64,000 bases of DNA from Strigops habroptila. Lineage: Eukaryota; Chordata; Aves; Psittaciformes; Psittacidae. Under the pieces are notes generated by a model. The model ran no database searches and was not told where the DNA came from. It saw nothing but the letters and a program-made list of their open reading frames with translations. How positions within the stretch are numbered: the stretch's first letter is position 1; each line of letters opens with the position of its first letter. The DNA lies in the NCBI RefSeq assembly GCF_004027225.2, contig NC_044288.2, positions 16,130,744 through 16,194,743 of the forward strand, written 5' to 3'. Made by a program: the position numbers and the translations under genes. Of this stretch, positions 27,269 through 39,593 are shown piece after piece.

Positions 27269-28265
27269 CATCATCGTCTGCCTGGCCGTCACCTTGGACC
27301 GCCGGCTCCGCAGCTTGACGAACTGCATCATTGTCTCCTTGGCCATCACCGACCTGCTGCTGGGCCTCCTGGTGCTGCCATTCTCTGCCTTCTACGAACT
27401 CACCAAAGAGTGGCCCTTCGGCAGCACTTTGTGCAACATCTACATGAGCCTGGATGTGATGCTGTGCACAGCTTCCATCCTCAACCTCTTTATGATCAGC
27501 CTGGACCGCTACTTTGCTGTCACCACCCCACTCCGCTACAGCCAGCTGGTCACTCCCTCCCGGGTGGCTGTGGGTTTGGTTGTTATTTGGACCGTTTCGC
27601 TCATGGTTTCCTTCCTACCCATCCACCTGGGCTGGAACACCAATGGGACAGCAGTCCAAAACACAGTCCCCAACTGCAACAAGGAGTGCACACTGGAGGT
27701 GAACCCTGTGTATGGGCTAGTGGATGCCTTGCTCACCTTCTACATCCCTCTGGTCATTATGTGCATCACCTACTACCAGATATTCAAGATAGCAAGGGAG
27801 CAAGCCAAGAGGATAAACCACACGTGGTGCTGCAGCAGCAACACCCACATGCCACCCATGGTGAAGGAGCACAAAGCCACCGTGACGCTGGCAGTGGTGT
27901 TGGGAGCATTCATCGTGTGTTGGTTCCCCTATTTCACAGTGTTCACGTACCGGGGGATGTGGGGGGACAGCAGGGTGAAAGGAACACCCATGTCCATTGT
28001 CCTCTGGCTGGGCTACGCCAACTCAGCCCTGAACCCCATCCTCTATGGGACACTCAACAGGGATTTCCGGGTGGCATACCAGCACTTGCTGCGCTGCTGG
28101 AGGACTGGGGGCCCCAGGAGCTTCAGCCTGCCTCCCCCCCAGAAGGCCCATTCCAGGGGCAGGAACTGCAGGCAGAGCCAGGGCAGGCAGGAGGGTAAAC
28201 CTCTGAAACTGGAGATGAGGAATGGGAAGGGGATCTTGCTGACTGATGGAGCCCGCAAGAGGTAA
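27159..28265 (+). CDS. HRH2: Histamine H2 receptor (class A GPCR), complete single-exon coding sequence, 368 aa
   Basis: Plasma-membrane receptor that binds histamine and, in the known family, couples through Gs to cAMP. Seven hydrophobic segments lie at about residues 18-43, 53-78, 89-123, 133-156, 183-212, 238-264 and 276-300. Class A landmarks are visible: N37 in TM1, LAITD with D65 in TM2, C92 at the TM3 start, DRY 116-118, W144, P197, CWFPY 254-258 and NPILY 292-296. The H2-type amine pocket is intact: D99 in TM3, with D189 and T193 in TM5 (human D98, D186, T190). Sequons are N6-H-T and N162-G-T; C313 is a likely palmitoylated cysteine after helix 8. Human H2R is 359 aa and aligns throughout. 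This start is the first in-frame ATG, with A at -3 and G at +4; the reading frame is open upstream to 27066 but without an ATG. Differences from human: ICL2 reads VTTPLRY instead of VMDPLRY, and ICL3 carries a short insertion with CC at 224-225. No frameshift or internal stop is present. Confidence 0.97.
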   Translation: MDPCHNHTSSQKRMDFPLQLLVGSCLTILIMITLCGNIIVCLAVTLDRRLRSLTNCIIVSLAITDLLLGLLVLPFSAFYELTKEWPFGSTLCNIYMSLDVMLCTASILNLFMISLDRYFAVTTPLRYSQLVTPSRVAVGLVVIWTVSLMVSFLPIHLGWNTNGTAVQNTVPNCNKECTLEVNPVYGLVDALLTFYIPLVIMCITYYQIFKIAREQAKRINHTWCCSSNTHMPPMVKEHKATVTLAVVLGAFIVCWFPYFTVFTYRGMWGDSRVKGTPMSIVLWLGYANSALNPILYGTLNRDFRVAYQHLLRCWRTGGPRSFSLPPPQKAHSRGRNCRQSQGRQEGKPLKLEMRNGKGILLTDGARKR

Positions 28266-28268
28266 GAG
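28256..28268 (+). promoter_or_regulatory. HRH2: Consensus splice donor overlapping the HRH2 stop codon
   Basis: The last codons and stop read AAGAGGTAAGAG, a near-ideal donor (AG|GTAAGAG) with the cut after 28261. If used, the final Arg codon would be split and the receptor would gain an alternative C-terminus from a downstream exon. From memory, human HRH2 has a 359-aa form and a 397-aa form produced by splicing at the same place, just before the stop. The partner acceptor was not identified. Confidence 0.5.
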
Positions 28269-29630
28269 CCTTGTCACATGTGAGACTTTGATGGTAGGTC
28301 CATCCCCAGAGAGGAAGGCAGAGGTGGGGACCCCACATTGTCCATGAACTTTTAAGCAACAAGATGATGCCCCAGCAAGAAATCTTTGCCCAGGCAACTC
28401 TTGCTCTTTGCAGCCACTCAGAAATTCATCTAAGCATCATCATTCTGCACATCCCTCCATGCTGGCAGCACAGCTCCAGCTACTCCAGCTTCACATGTGG
28501 CTGGCTACTCCTGCAAGCATCACCCATTCACAAGGAACACAAAACATCCCTGGCTTTGTTGGGTAATGGGGACAGTTTTGCCATCAGAATTAGCTGTACA
28601 GAATGGATTACAGCCATTAGCTGCATCTGCTCACAAAAACTGGACGTGTCCCACTCTCTACTGGTGGACAGCCAGCAAAGCCTGGGCACACAGCAGAGCT
28701 TGGGAAAGGTGACTGTCTGTCACACGGGGGCCAACAGGGTTAGCCATGGGGCACAGTCAGGCTGCAAGTCCCTGCAGGAGCCAAGATCTGGGTCTCCAGC
28801 TCCCTGCTGAGCAGCTTAGCAGTTTCCCTTCACTGCCGAGCCACACACTCTTAGCATTTCGGCTGTCAGTTTGCATCAGCAGCAAATTCAGCCAACAGCA
28901 AGTTCCATTCCCATCTCTGGAAAGGGGCAGGAATAGCCAAAATTAGGTTGGCAAATGATCTAAGAAATACCAATACCCATGTAAAGTTAGAGCCAAAAAT
29001 TCCCTCAGCATCATCCCAAGCATGTCACTGGGGTCAGGACCCACAAGGCGGGCAGGCTCTGTGCCAGGCTGTGACACCAGTCCCCTCCATGGGTACCCAT
29101 GTCCCCATGGGGCTGGGCCACCTGCACACCACCTTGCTCAGGGGCATTCACCCACCTGAGCATAAGGAGCACGGAGGAACCTGTCATCTGCCGCAGTGCA
29201 AACTACTACTCCCGAGACTTTAATCGAAGTCTGAGGCAGTGCCTGATAAGCAGCCCTGAAACTTTCCATCCATAGATAAGGAGCCCTTTGACTCCCTGTT
29301 CCCCATATGCCAGCAAAGGAGCCGCGCTTGTGCTCTCCTGCAGCACGTGCCCTTGATCCTGTCCCAGAAACACAGTCTCAAACCCCTGAAAGGAGAATGT
29401 AGGGAGGTGAACCAAAGGGCAGAGCCATCCAAAAGGCTCAGCCAGCATCATGCCTCCCCTGGGGCTCAGATGTGACTTTACCCAAGGCAGACAGGCAGCT
29501 TGCAACAGGGGAGTCTGCCCCAGGAGGCACAGAGGGACGCATGATTGTGAACGAATACAATAACACAGCTCCTGCAGCTGCCTCTTCAGTTTCTGAGAAA
29601 CTAATAAAGAGTACAAAGGTTTAGCATTTG
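28266..29630 (+). other. HRH2: Probable HRH2 3' untranslated region with poly(A) signal
   Basis: The first AATAAA after the HRH2 stop that I found is at 29603-29608. It is followed by a GT/T-rich stretch (GGTTTAGCATTTGG and GGTTGCAGGTTGT), a plausible downstream element. This gives a 3'UTR of about 1.35 kb. No open frame resembling a protein lies in it. The exact end is inferred. Confidence 0.4.
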
Positions 29631-32600
29631 GTAAACATGGTTGCAGGTTGTATACAAAACACATGGAGAGCATGTGCCTGGCATGGTAGAGAAACTTCTG
29701 CAAACATACAGAGACAAAGAAGGAGCTGTGCTGTTTACTCACACGGAAGTGCAGCTCCTGGGCAAACCAGGAGCTCACACACTGCGGCTCCGCAGCTGGC
29801 CAGGGAGAGGGAATGGGCCAGTGGGACTTCCCTGTACAGCTGAGGGGGACAAAAGAAGAGAAACATCAGTGACTTCTCAAAGTGCTGCCTTATCTCAAAG
29901 GGAGAATATGAGACAGAGAGAAAGAAAAGGGGAAGGAAAATGGGTTTCTGTTCCCCAGGCAGAGGTCAGGGTCACTTCCTCCAGGCTTTCCCAGTTAGGC
30001 AAGGTCCCTGGTTCCCCACAGGGCCTGATCCTGCTACAAGAGTTGTATCCAAAGCCCATGCTGAGGTCAGCAGCAGCCAGGGGACCTCCATCCCCAAGCT
30101 CTGAGCATGCAGGTGCCTGCTGCCAGCAAGGCAAAACCTCCAGGGCAGGGACCCAGTGTGTGGCTCCAGCGTGTCCTCACCCCTGCGGGGTGAAGCTCCC
30201 CCACTGCTCAAATCAGCCCCAGTGAGTCTCCCAGCTGGATTTGCTCCCAGGCGTGGAGGAGGCTGGAGGGAAGATGGTGAGCAGCAGCCAGTACCACAAC
30301 AGCGCAGATACATGAGAGACTGGAACCACAGGGAAGCGAGAGAGGAAGACTCAAGCACGGGGATGTTTTTTGGCTGTTCTAAATCCAGATATCTCCTTCC
30401 TGTCCCACACAGCACCACTGCTGTGGTTTCTGCTTGCAGTCAGATAAGAGTTGCTCGAGCACTGAATGATCAGTTATTGCTTTTAATTTCTCTACTTCTC
30501 TTCTTGATCTGCTCACTTGTGCAGAAATGATGTACCAAGGATCACATGGGGCCCCTTCCAACCCTCTTTTCCACAGTCATATATACAAACCGGCCAGCAG
30601 ATGATCTGGATCAGCTAATATCACACAAGACGGGTGGGCACAGGATTTACCTGTACACCAAAAGCCTGGCAGCCAATTTCATCCCAAGCACGAAACAAGC
30701 TGGTTCCCCTCCTTGCTTCCCCTTTGAGCAGTCTTCCCAGTCATCTGCTCTAGTCATGTTAACAGAAAAGGATGAAAATGAATCACTCCACAAAGTCATA
30801 ACCCCCCAAATAAGAAGGACCAGAGCTAAGAGCAGCTCTGCTCAGAGCAGCTCCACAGGGTCATTCACGGGAAAGCACAACCAGCGGTACTTGAACCATT
30901 GCCTATAATAACAATGTTCTTTCCTGTTATGAGGCATAACGAAAAGACCAGACATCAGGAGTGGGAATACTGGAGAACTGCAGTCAGTCTCAGGGGCATC
31001 AGGAGCAGGGACAGACAGCGAGAGTCATCACTGCTTTGGAAATCAAAAGGCCACAGGAGCACCACAGCCATTAAAGGGCTGGAGGCATTTCCATGGGTCA
31101 GAACCAAGAACCAAGAGAAGACAGCTGCTTTTCTCTCCCCACCAGGCACCAAAAAAGCAAGGCAATTCACTTTACACAAAACTGGTAAAGGAAAGCACTA
31201 CTTGTATGCACAACACCTGATGGACCTCAGGAGCCTGCTTCACTGCAATGGGACCGGACTCTGAGGAGGGTGCTGAGCACCGGGCAGGATTGTAGGTTGT
31301 GAGACCAGTCCCTGAGGTCCAGAGAGATTAAAAGCCTGAAGGAAGGAGCATGAAGCACAAATGGGGAGGTATCAGGCAGAAAACACCAGAGCTGAGCAAG
31401 TGGCTCTGGATCACCCTCTTGCACACATCAGCTGTTCTCAGGGGCAGGACTGTGCCCACAGTGTGTGGGCAGAGACATGCCAGTTTCCAGAGGGAAGGAT
31501 CAGTGTCCCAGTTACAGCATGCCTGCCCCAGCCTGCCTGCTGGCCTCAGGGGGGACAGACACCAGGCAGGCAGTACCACAGAGCACCACTGTGCAAAGCC
31601 AGGTTGAACCAGGCTGGCACTGACCAACTGATCTCTTCTTTTTCTCTCTTTTCTTTCTGTCTCCACGTGCAATTTAACCCTCTCCAGTGCCAGAGCTTTC
31701 CCGTGAGCATCAGCTAACCCCCTGCCCTGGGACCCCCATCTCCCAGCCTTCAACTCCTGGCTGCCCTCTTCCAAAATCCCATGAGGTTGAAAGGACAGCA
31801 CTCAGTTTTCCTCAGGGAGAAGCTCGACAGCAGAGGTGAGGGCTGCAGGGTGAGTATGGGACCAGGGTCACTGCATGCAAACAAGGAGACGGGGCAGGCC
31901 TCCCTGCTGTAGCACCCACTGCATTTTTCCTGGTCCAGCCATCCCACTGCAATGGTACTTGATGCAGAGGGTGATACCATCGGAGGTGCATCCTCACTCC
32001 TCATTCCAGCACCATTTGCTTTCCAAACCCAGCTGCAAGCTCAGGGTAGGTGCACAAGGCTGTGGAGGTGTGGGCTTACACAGCCACCCTGCAATGCCCC
32101 GGTAGATTCCTGCATCCTGCCTGTCCCTCCACACACTGCAGAGGCAGCTGTGTTCAGACCATTGATTTCCAGCACACTTCATTTTCATGCAAGCCTACAT
32201 CAGCTCCACATAAATTGCAGCAGCTTTCATAGGAATGCTGGCAGGGCTCCCGTGGTGAGGGGCTGATGCTGCTGCTCTCTCCCAGCGGTGCTGGGCTGGA
32301 GGACATGGCTGTTATGCATGGAGATGCCTCTCAGCTCCAGAGAGCCACTTTGTGCAGCCCTTCTCAGGAAGAGCCAGGCAAGGTCACCCTGACCTCCACA
32401 TCCTCTCCTTCCAGTGCTGCATGCTGATAACCTGGGCTCTCCTGTATTGACTGTGCCTTGGAGGGGGAAAATAGTCACTCACGTGCTGGAAGCTCAATAC
32501 ATTTGTTCCTGCCGCACACTGAGAACTTCTGACCTTAGCCAAGGTCATGGTGATGGTGAGAGCTGGTGCTGCCTGTCCGCATGTGCAGATGGGGCTGCAG

Positions 32601-34640
32601 CAGGAGAGCGCGGGGTCTCCTGCCCTGGGGCAGAGCATCAGCCTGCACCTCACAGAGGGTCTCCCCATGAAACACCTTGGAGATGCCATTGCCCATCAGC
32701 AGGAGAACCAGAGGCTTGGAGAGCAAGGAGCAGGGCAGCAAGGTCCCCATGGCCCCATTAGGCCCTGCTGGGCTACAAGTCTCACAGTGCCACATACCAA
32801 GGCACAGGCATCACCCAGCAGTGCACTGGCTGCTCCCCAGGGTGGCATCAGGAAGGAGCAGTGATGAAACCATGAGCCTGGAGGGCACAACTCATAGAGA
32901 ACCTGCCCAGTGGCAGACACGGTGCTCACCCCCCCAGCAGCGTAGACACAAAGCAGAGTCATCTCTATTTGCTGTCATTTCCCAACAGCAGGGGCGGAGG
33001 GGATGCCAATTCCAACTCTTCTGCTTCATGCTTTCCCTCTCTGTGCCGCACATATGTTCCGAAACACATTTAGTTTCCGTGAGGCAAAGGCAAAATACCA
33101 GCCATCCCCTGAGAGGCTGCTAATCTAATCAGCAGAACAACGCAAAGGCAGTCTGGGGGAGAGGTTTGCAGGAGATCTGAGGTCCCTGTGTGACCACAGA
33201 TTTCCTCTCTGCACCATGGGGATGGGGACAGGAAAAGTCACCTTGCACAGGGCACCAGCCTGAAAAAGTCCCCAACCCACCTGCAGGGGCAGGAGAGGGG
33301 CCATAGGAGAAGGAGCACCCTTCCAACCCCAGGACACATACTTTTACCAAGCTATTTGAAGAGGTGAAACCCCCACTACTGCTGGGTGGCCCGTGCAGGT
33401 GATAAAGAAAGCCACAAAGCAAAGTGATGTTACTCAGAGCGATGTCAGACAAGGGGTCCCAGAGTGACATGAGCCTGCTGAGCCCTGCCCAAATGCCAGC
33501 ACTAGGCATATAGCTGTGCTTTGCTGAGAGCATCCTCACAGCATCGCACTATAGTCCCTCCCAGGCACAGAGGGTTCTTAATGCAGCATCCCTTATGGTG
33601 AGGAGGAGGAAGGAGGGGACCAGGAGGAAGGACCCACCTGCACCCTGCAAAGCTATTGACCCGCCTTCTCTGTTCCCTTGCAGGATCCCTGGTCTGACAA
33701 ACAACGTTTGCCCCATCCACAAACACTGCTGAAGAGCCTTCACCTGCCCAAGGAAGGGGGTGTGTTTGAAGAGGAGCTGCAGAAGAGCCTCTCTCCTGCC
33801 CCATTGGGGCTGTGACACCTCCAGTGTCAAGCCCCACACCAGCAGGTGGTGATGCCCAAGGAGCTGAGTCAGGAGCCAACACATACCCTCAGCAGGGCTG
33901 GGCTGGGGATGCCCTCCCCAGACCCCCAGGGCAGTGGTTCACACTGAGAGAGCACAGGAGGAGCAAAGGGGCTGTGGTCTGTGGCCAAGGTCTTGGTGCC
34001 ACAGGCACCAACCTAGGATGGAGAAAAGAAGCACAGGCACTACCCTCCCTGGTACCTTGTCCAAGGGACATACCCATCCCTTGGAGGGGCAGGGGTCCTG
34101 GCAGAGGTGGGAGTGATGTGCCAGGAGGGCTAGGCATGGTGGATGTCAGCAGCCATGAGTGCTGGATGTCCTGCAGCATCCGTGCTGGGGCAAGACTGCC
34201 TCCCATGCTGGGGAGGTTTTGACATGATTGGTGCTATCCCTGCTCTCTGTGACTGCTTTACACCACCTGTCCCAGCCCCACTGCAAGAAGAAGAGTGGTC
34301 ATGGAGCCTGCTGGGAGACATTAAGCAGCCAGGGTTTGTCCCTGGGCTCTAGCCTCCCCACCAGCATCCAAACCAGGATGTTTCTGCATCAAACCTGTGC
34401 AGAAGTTAGCAATGGTATAAAAATCTATTTAACTGAGGGAAAATGAGATAATTGATTTCTTTGGGCATGTTTTGTCCTGGGAAGATCTTGTCCACCTGTA
34501 CCCCGCTGTGCCACCCCCATCCCTCTGCTGAGACAGAGCCTGGACACACACAGCACAAACTTCCAGGACACAGGCTGCAGCTGCCCCGGGAAGGGCTGGC
34601 ACCCACACACACAGCGTCTTACCCTGTGGGACCAGCGAGA
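29631..34640. other. Intergenic sequence downstream of HRH2
   Basis: No repeat or coding exon is recognised. A downstream alternative HRH2 exon could be hidden here but cannot be picked out by eye. Confidence 0.5.
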
Positions 34641-34672
34641 ACACCCCCCCCACACACACACACCCCACCCCC
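34641..34672. repeat. C-run plus (CA)n
   Basis: A run of nine C is followed by CACACACACACA and CCCCACCCCC. Confidence 0.85.
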
Positions 34673-34889
34673 AGTCCCTGAGCTTGTAGGAAGAAGGAGG
34701 CAGCAGGCAGCAAGGTTTGGGTAGGACAAGACCGAACAACGACACATTGCTGTGCTGTAAGAGCTTTCCTCCTGGAATAAGCCTGACCCACATCACCCCC
34801 GGGCACAGCGTGCTCGTTCTGCACCGCACGGCATCGCCAGGGCACAGCGGGGGACAGGCAGACCCCTGTTTGCAGGATGCCCCCGGGAA

Positions 34890-35250
34890 GGGAGGATGCT
34901 GAACCGGGGGGGGTGCGGGAAGGCGCTGCGCCAGGCCGGGTCCCCGCTCCGTGAGCGTCCGGACCCGGCGACCCCCGCACAGCCCGGAGCGGCGCTGCCC
35001 GGGCCCCGCCGCAACCCCCGAGGAGCGGGGCCCGGCGCGGCAGCAGCGCAGGCTCGGAGCTCCCCCTGCTTGCTGCCGGGGACAAGCCTGCCCGCCCGGC
35101 CCGGACACGGCGGAGCGGAGCGCCGAAGCACCCCCGGCTGGGGCAGGGTTGCTCCCGACCCGGCACCGCGGAGCCGCTGCGCTCCCCGAGCCCCCGCAGC
35201 AGCCGCAGCGTTTGATTTTAGCGCCGAGCAGCGATGCCCTGCAGCAAGGG
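34890..35250. promoter_or_regulatory. CpG island of unknown gene
   Basis: About 360 bases of CpG-dense sequence rise abruptly from a CpG-poor background, 6.6 kb downstream of HRH2. Long frames are open on the minus strand (34425-35441), but their composition (Pro/Arg/Gly/Ala) is what random GC-rich sequence gives, and no family is recognisable. No clear splice donor was found on either strand. It may be a distal promoter, an unannotated non-coding gene start or an orphan island. Confidence 0.4.
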
Positions 35251-35535
35251 GATGCCGTGGCAGGACACATCCCCTCCCCAGTACCCTTCATATGACCTCG
35301 GGACAGAGAGCTACGAGACCCCTGGGTAGAGCACCCCACAGCAGAAAGATAAATCACCTCATCAGCACTTTTCCTTTGCAAAGAGGCAGGAAACAAGTCG
35401 CTGCAGGAGAACATGCAGGGGACTCCTCTTCTCCAACCCAACCAGACGGAGCAGGCCTTGCATCGCCTGTAGCATCCACACCTCGCTCCAGCTCAGGGAG
35501 GAAGAACTGGCAAACACACGCCCAAACCCCTGCCA

Positions 35536-35805
35536 CCTATGATAACAATTAGAGACTTATCTAATTGCAAAAATAATTGCAACTGAAGTGTTTAATTACC
35601 ATACTAAGCAGGAAGAGCCGCTTCTGACTGTTCCAGTAGCACTCCCGATCCATCAAACAAGGTTTGGGGCTTGTTTGGGTGTTGGGGTTTTTTTGATTAT
35701 TAGATTGCAGCCCTGGGGGATGAAGAGATTTGCTAATTAGGGTCTTGGAGAACAGCTACCAATTCACAAACACTTGCTTTTAATTTCAATACTAATGAGG
35801 TTGGA
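35536..35805. promoter_or_regulatory. AT-rich block, candidate conserved regulatory element
   Basis: In GC-rich surroundings this stretch is rich in homeodomain-type cores (TAATTG, TAATTA, CTAATTAG) plus GATA-like sites (TGATAACAATTAG, CTTATCTAATTG). It has no repeats and no coding potential. It directly follows the 34.9-kb CpG island. Conservation is inferred from texture only. Confidence 0.3.
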
Positions 35806-36906
35806 AGGGGAAGAAATCCAAAATGCAGAACATCTGTGGCAGTTGCTGTCTGCTGTCAGTGCCCCCGAGCCTCTCATGGGGCTGGCAGAGGCCTGACACC
35901 GCTCAGTGCATGGACCAGTCTGGAGGCCATGGGGATGTGTTGGCTCAGTGCAAGCACAGGCAGGGTGAAGCTGCTCCTCCAGGTCACTGCTGTCACTGCA
36001 GCCACCATATAGGCTAATCCCAGCATTGATCATCTATCTGATCCCCCTGGGGACCATCAACCATGGTGGCTTTCTCAGTGATGTGCTAATCCCCATCCTG
36101 GGGCAGCAGTTCCAGCCCCTGGGAGTGCAGCAGCAGGAACTTCTCCAGGTGACATTTGGTTTTGCTCTCCCCTAAACCAACAACAAAAGAGAATTTATTT
36201 TTCTCTCCAAACAGCAGTTCTGGGAGGGAAGCGAAACTGCTTAGGAAGCTCCTAACCAACATCTGCTTTCTCAGATAGGAAACATCCCCTGCTAGCTGTG
36301 GGAGCGCATACAGGGACAGCTGCCAAGAGCACGGGAACATCCCGTCCCTCTGTCCCTGTGGGGCACACAGGAGCTCACACTGCCCTGATATACAGGATCC
36401 CATCCTCGCCCTGCTCCACCAGCCACCCCAGGGACCCGCAGTGCCTGGCCGGGCTTCTTCCACCAAACCACCTCTCCTGTCCTTGCCGCAGCTCTGGGTA
36501 GGGTCGAAAAACATGCAGAGAGGAAACACAAGGAAAGAGAGAGGCACACGGGAGACAGGAGCAGCCTCAGGGCATCCAGGCATCCCTTCCCAGAGGAGCG
36601 CAGCTGAGGAGCGGTGGCTGCTGTGGGCCGGAGGCAAAGGAGTGTTTTATTTCTTTTAGATAAAAGAGAAACATCAGGAGAATGAGAAAAAAGTGTGTTG
36701 GGTTTTTTCAGGCTGTCAAGTGTTTAAACACGGAAGAGACAGGAAGGCAGCGGACAGCCCTGAGCAGTCAAAAATGAGGAACTTTGTGTTAGAAAACTCA
36801 AGATTTCATTTTCTGGGATAAAATTAATTTTGGGGCCACTCACCCAGCAGTTTTGGCAGAGGATTGAAGCCTCTGGAAAAGGTTTTGGGATCATTGCCTC
36901 CCCCCA

Positions 36907-36980
36907 GATATATTTTATATATCATTTTATATTTTATATATTTTATATTTTATATATCATTATATATATTTCATTTTTCC
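36907..36980. repeat. AT-rich tandem (TTTTATAT)n
   Basis: TATTTTATATATCATTTTAT-type units repeat over about 75 bases; pure A/T apart from single C and G bases. Confidence 0.85.
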
Positions 36981-37220
36981 ATGTCAAACCACCTTGAACC
37001 CAAGGAGAAGCACTCCCAGCCTGAAGGAGATGACCATGGAGACAGCATCACATGGTGCCAAGGTGCCCTCCTGGCCTGATCCAAGTCCTTCTTGCCCCTC
37101 ATTTCTCCACCACCCATGAATGCCAAGGCTGACCCCGGCCACTGCGTGATGGTGGCCATGGGACCAGGAGCACGGTCATGGCGCTGGGATGGCGGCCATG
37201 GGACGGGAGAGGGGACAAAG

Positions 37221-37234
37221 CCACTAGAGGGCAC
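37221..37234 (+). promoter_or_regulatory. Consensus CTCF-type motif
   Basis: CCACTAGAGGGCAC matches every position of the core CTCF consensus CCASYAGRKGGCRS. It lies between HRH2 and the right-hand CpG islands, so it could mark a domain boundary. Occupancy cannot be judged from sequence. Confidence 0.5.
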
Positions 37235-39593
37235 AAGCATGACAGAAACATGTCCCCACATCAAGGGACCTCCAGCTCCCCCAGGACCCAGAGATCCCCA
37301 AAATCCCCCATCACCCCCCCATCTCCAAAAAGCCCACATTTAGCTGAGGTCCTGCTGGCCTCAGGGTTCAGTGTCCCCCAGTGTCCCAACTGGGGATGCA
37401 CCTAGACACAGAGACATGTCCGGAGAGCATCATCCCAGACAGCCCAAGCCCCGCAGCCCTGGGTGGTGGCAGCCCATGCTGCTTGCAGGCAGTGCCTCCA
37501 GCGTGGGACACCCACTCAGCACCATCCTGACCCTGCACACCAGCCAGAGCCTTCTCACACCCAGAAAACAGGCTGAAGGGGACACCCAGACCCTCTCCCC
37601 CACCAGCAACTCACCTTCTCCCAGTGGCCCAAGACCCATCTCACAGGGATGGCTGCAGAGATCCAGGTGTCCCCGGTCAGGCAGTGAGATGAAGGTCCTG
37701 CAAGAAGCCATCTGGCCACCATCAAGAGCCATGTCAACACCCTTTTGTCCTCCTTCTTTCTCCCCCAGAGAGTCCTTCAGACAGGCGCTCCTCTCCCTGT
37801 GCCCGCAGCCGGCACCACTTACATTAATGCTCCACCACCAAACCAAACAACATTTGTCAGACACGTGCCAGAGCCAGCTCTGCTGGAACAGATGCCCCTG
37901 TGTGTCCCACATCAAACAAACACTACAACATCCACCTTCCTGGTGTGCCGCACACACACATGTGCCCACGTGCATGCTGCCCGTGTGGGTTTGCTGTCCC
38001 CAGTGCAGGATGGGGCACCGGGTTGCAGGCCACCATCTCGCAGGATATAACCCTGCTCCCAGCCAAATGGGCACCCTGGGACTCCCTTGTGGGTGTCTGA
38101 GCTGCTCTCAAAACCAGGGCTGCCCTGTCACATCCCAGGCACCCTCCCCGGGCAGTGCTAGCAAGGTGCTGCCGCCCCAGAGGTGTTTGCACAGCTTGGC
38201 TCCCAGCCTGATCTGCTCTCCATGCTTCCAGCTCCTATTCCAACAATAGCAACAGATCTCCCTGCCTTCAGGAACCCAGAGCTGCTGGAGGCAGAGGCAG
38301 CGATGGCCTCCGACCCCTGGCACGCAGGGATTGATGCTGATTATATGCAATGCTGGCGCTGATAATTAATTTCTCGGAGGATGAATTGCTCAGGAAAGCT
38401 CCAGAGCAAATGTTGTTCTTCCTACCACACAGTCATCACGTCTACTTGGGCTTTAAGAAAACTAGCAGCAAAGGGGGAGGAAAGAGCATTCCTTGATGAA
38501 CGCCCTGCCTGGGCTCAGGGTGTCTGCCGGGGCCAGGATCTCTGCTGGGCCTGTTCCCCGGGGCCATGCAGATGCAGGCAGGGCAAGAGGATGCACTGGC
38601 ATTGCCCGTGTCCAAGTGGTCAGGAGATTCTCAGCACTAGCTATGGGCATTGACCAAACCCCCTCCAGCAGCTCCTTATGTCCCTCACTCAGCCCACATC
38701 ATGGGGATCCCAGTCTCCCTGTGGGACGCGCCCATGGGATCACAGGGATCTGCCCGCCCGCCCTCTCCCCAGGCACCGCCCATCATCCATGGGGTGGGTG
38801 AGGGTTGCAGCTGTCCCCACCCCAGAGCTATGAGGCCAGCAGCTTGTCCCCTCCAGCCCCATCTCCTGCAGCCACACGCCTCCTCCAGGCGCTGGCACAA
38901 GGCCGTGCTGGATGCAAATTCGGAGCAAGAAACCCCTGCAGACAGCACTATTACGCAGAGCTCTCCATCCCTTTTGCTTAATGGGAGGTATTTTTCTGTT
39001 TCATTTCCCTTACCCTCGGAGCTGAAACAGCCTTTCTGCAGCAAAATGCGCCAAGGCAAAGAAATCCTTCTCTCTTTCCAGCTCAGAAACTCTCCTCCCT
39101 CCCTCCTCCACCAGCAGAAATGCCCAGCCCACAGGCCACCCCCTCCTTGGTGTATGTCACATTGCCAGAGGGACAAATACTCCCCATCCTGTGTCCTTCT
39201 GCTGGCACCACATCTCCAGGCTGCATTTGAGCCATTCATCCTTGTTCCCCAGGCTGAGATGTGCATCCATCCTGTTCTGCAGGAGAGCCAGACATCCAGA
39301 ACCCCCCAAGCACGGCAGCGGGGCCACAGCTCTTTTCCCCAGGCAGGACCCATGAGCAGGATGGTAGGGCTGACGTCCAGTGAGGGTGCAGGGGGACACC
39401 TTGGAGACAACAGGAGAGAGGTACCAAGGGGACTGCAGGGTTTTGTTCTCTCCATGTATAGATCTTGCAGATATTTGCATACACCACAAAAAGCAAAGCG
39501 TGCCCTCAGCTCACCTCCCCAGTCCCTCCCCGAGCACGCTTCACTTGCTTGGCCTGCTTCAAGGCTGAGCTAAGTCCACCATTCTTTACTGGG

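Noticed and set aside
27410-28198. 262-codon frame inside HRH2 in another phase
   Set aside because: It is a shadow of the conserved receptor reading frame.
30535-30580. Possible CR1 tail (GGGGCCCCTTCCAACCCTC)
   Set aside because: The match is too short and lacks the terminal ATTCTATGAT repeat.
34425-35441. 338-codon minus-strand frame across the CpG island
   Set aside because: The absence of stop codons is explained by high GC content; the sequence is low in complexity, overlaps long frames on the other strand and matches no family I know.
37371-38249. 292-codon + strand frame with many Pro, Ser and Cys
   Set aside because: An overlapping minus-strand frame of 214 codons exists. There is no domain, signal peptide or splice context, so it is probably chance.
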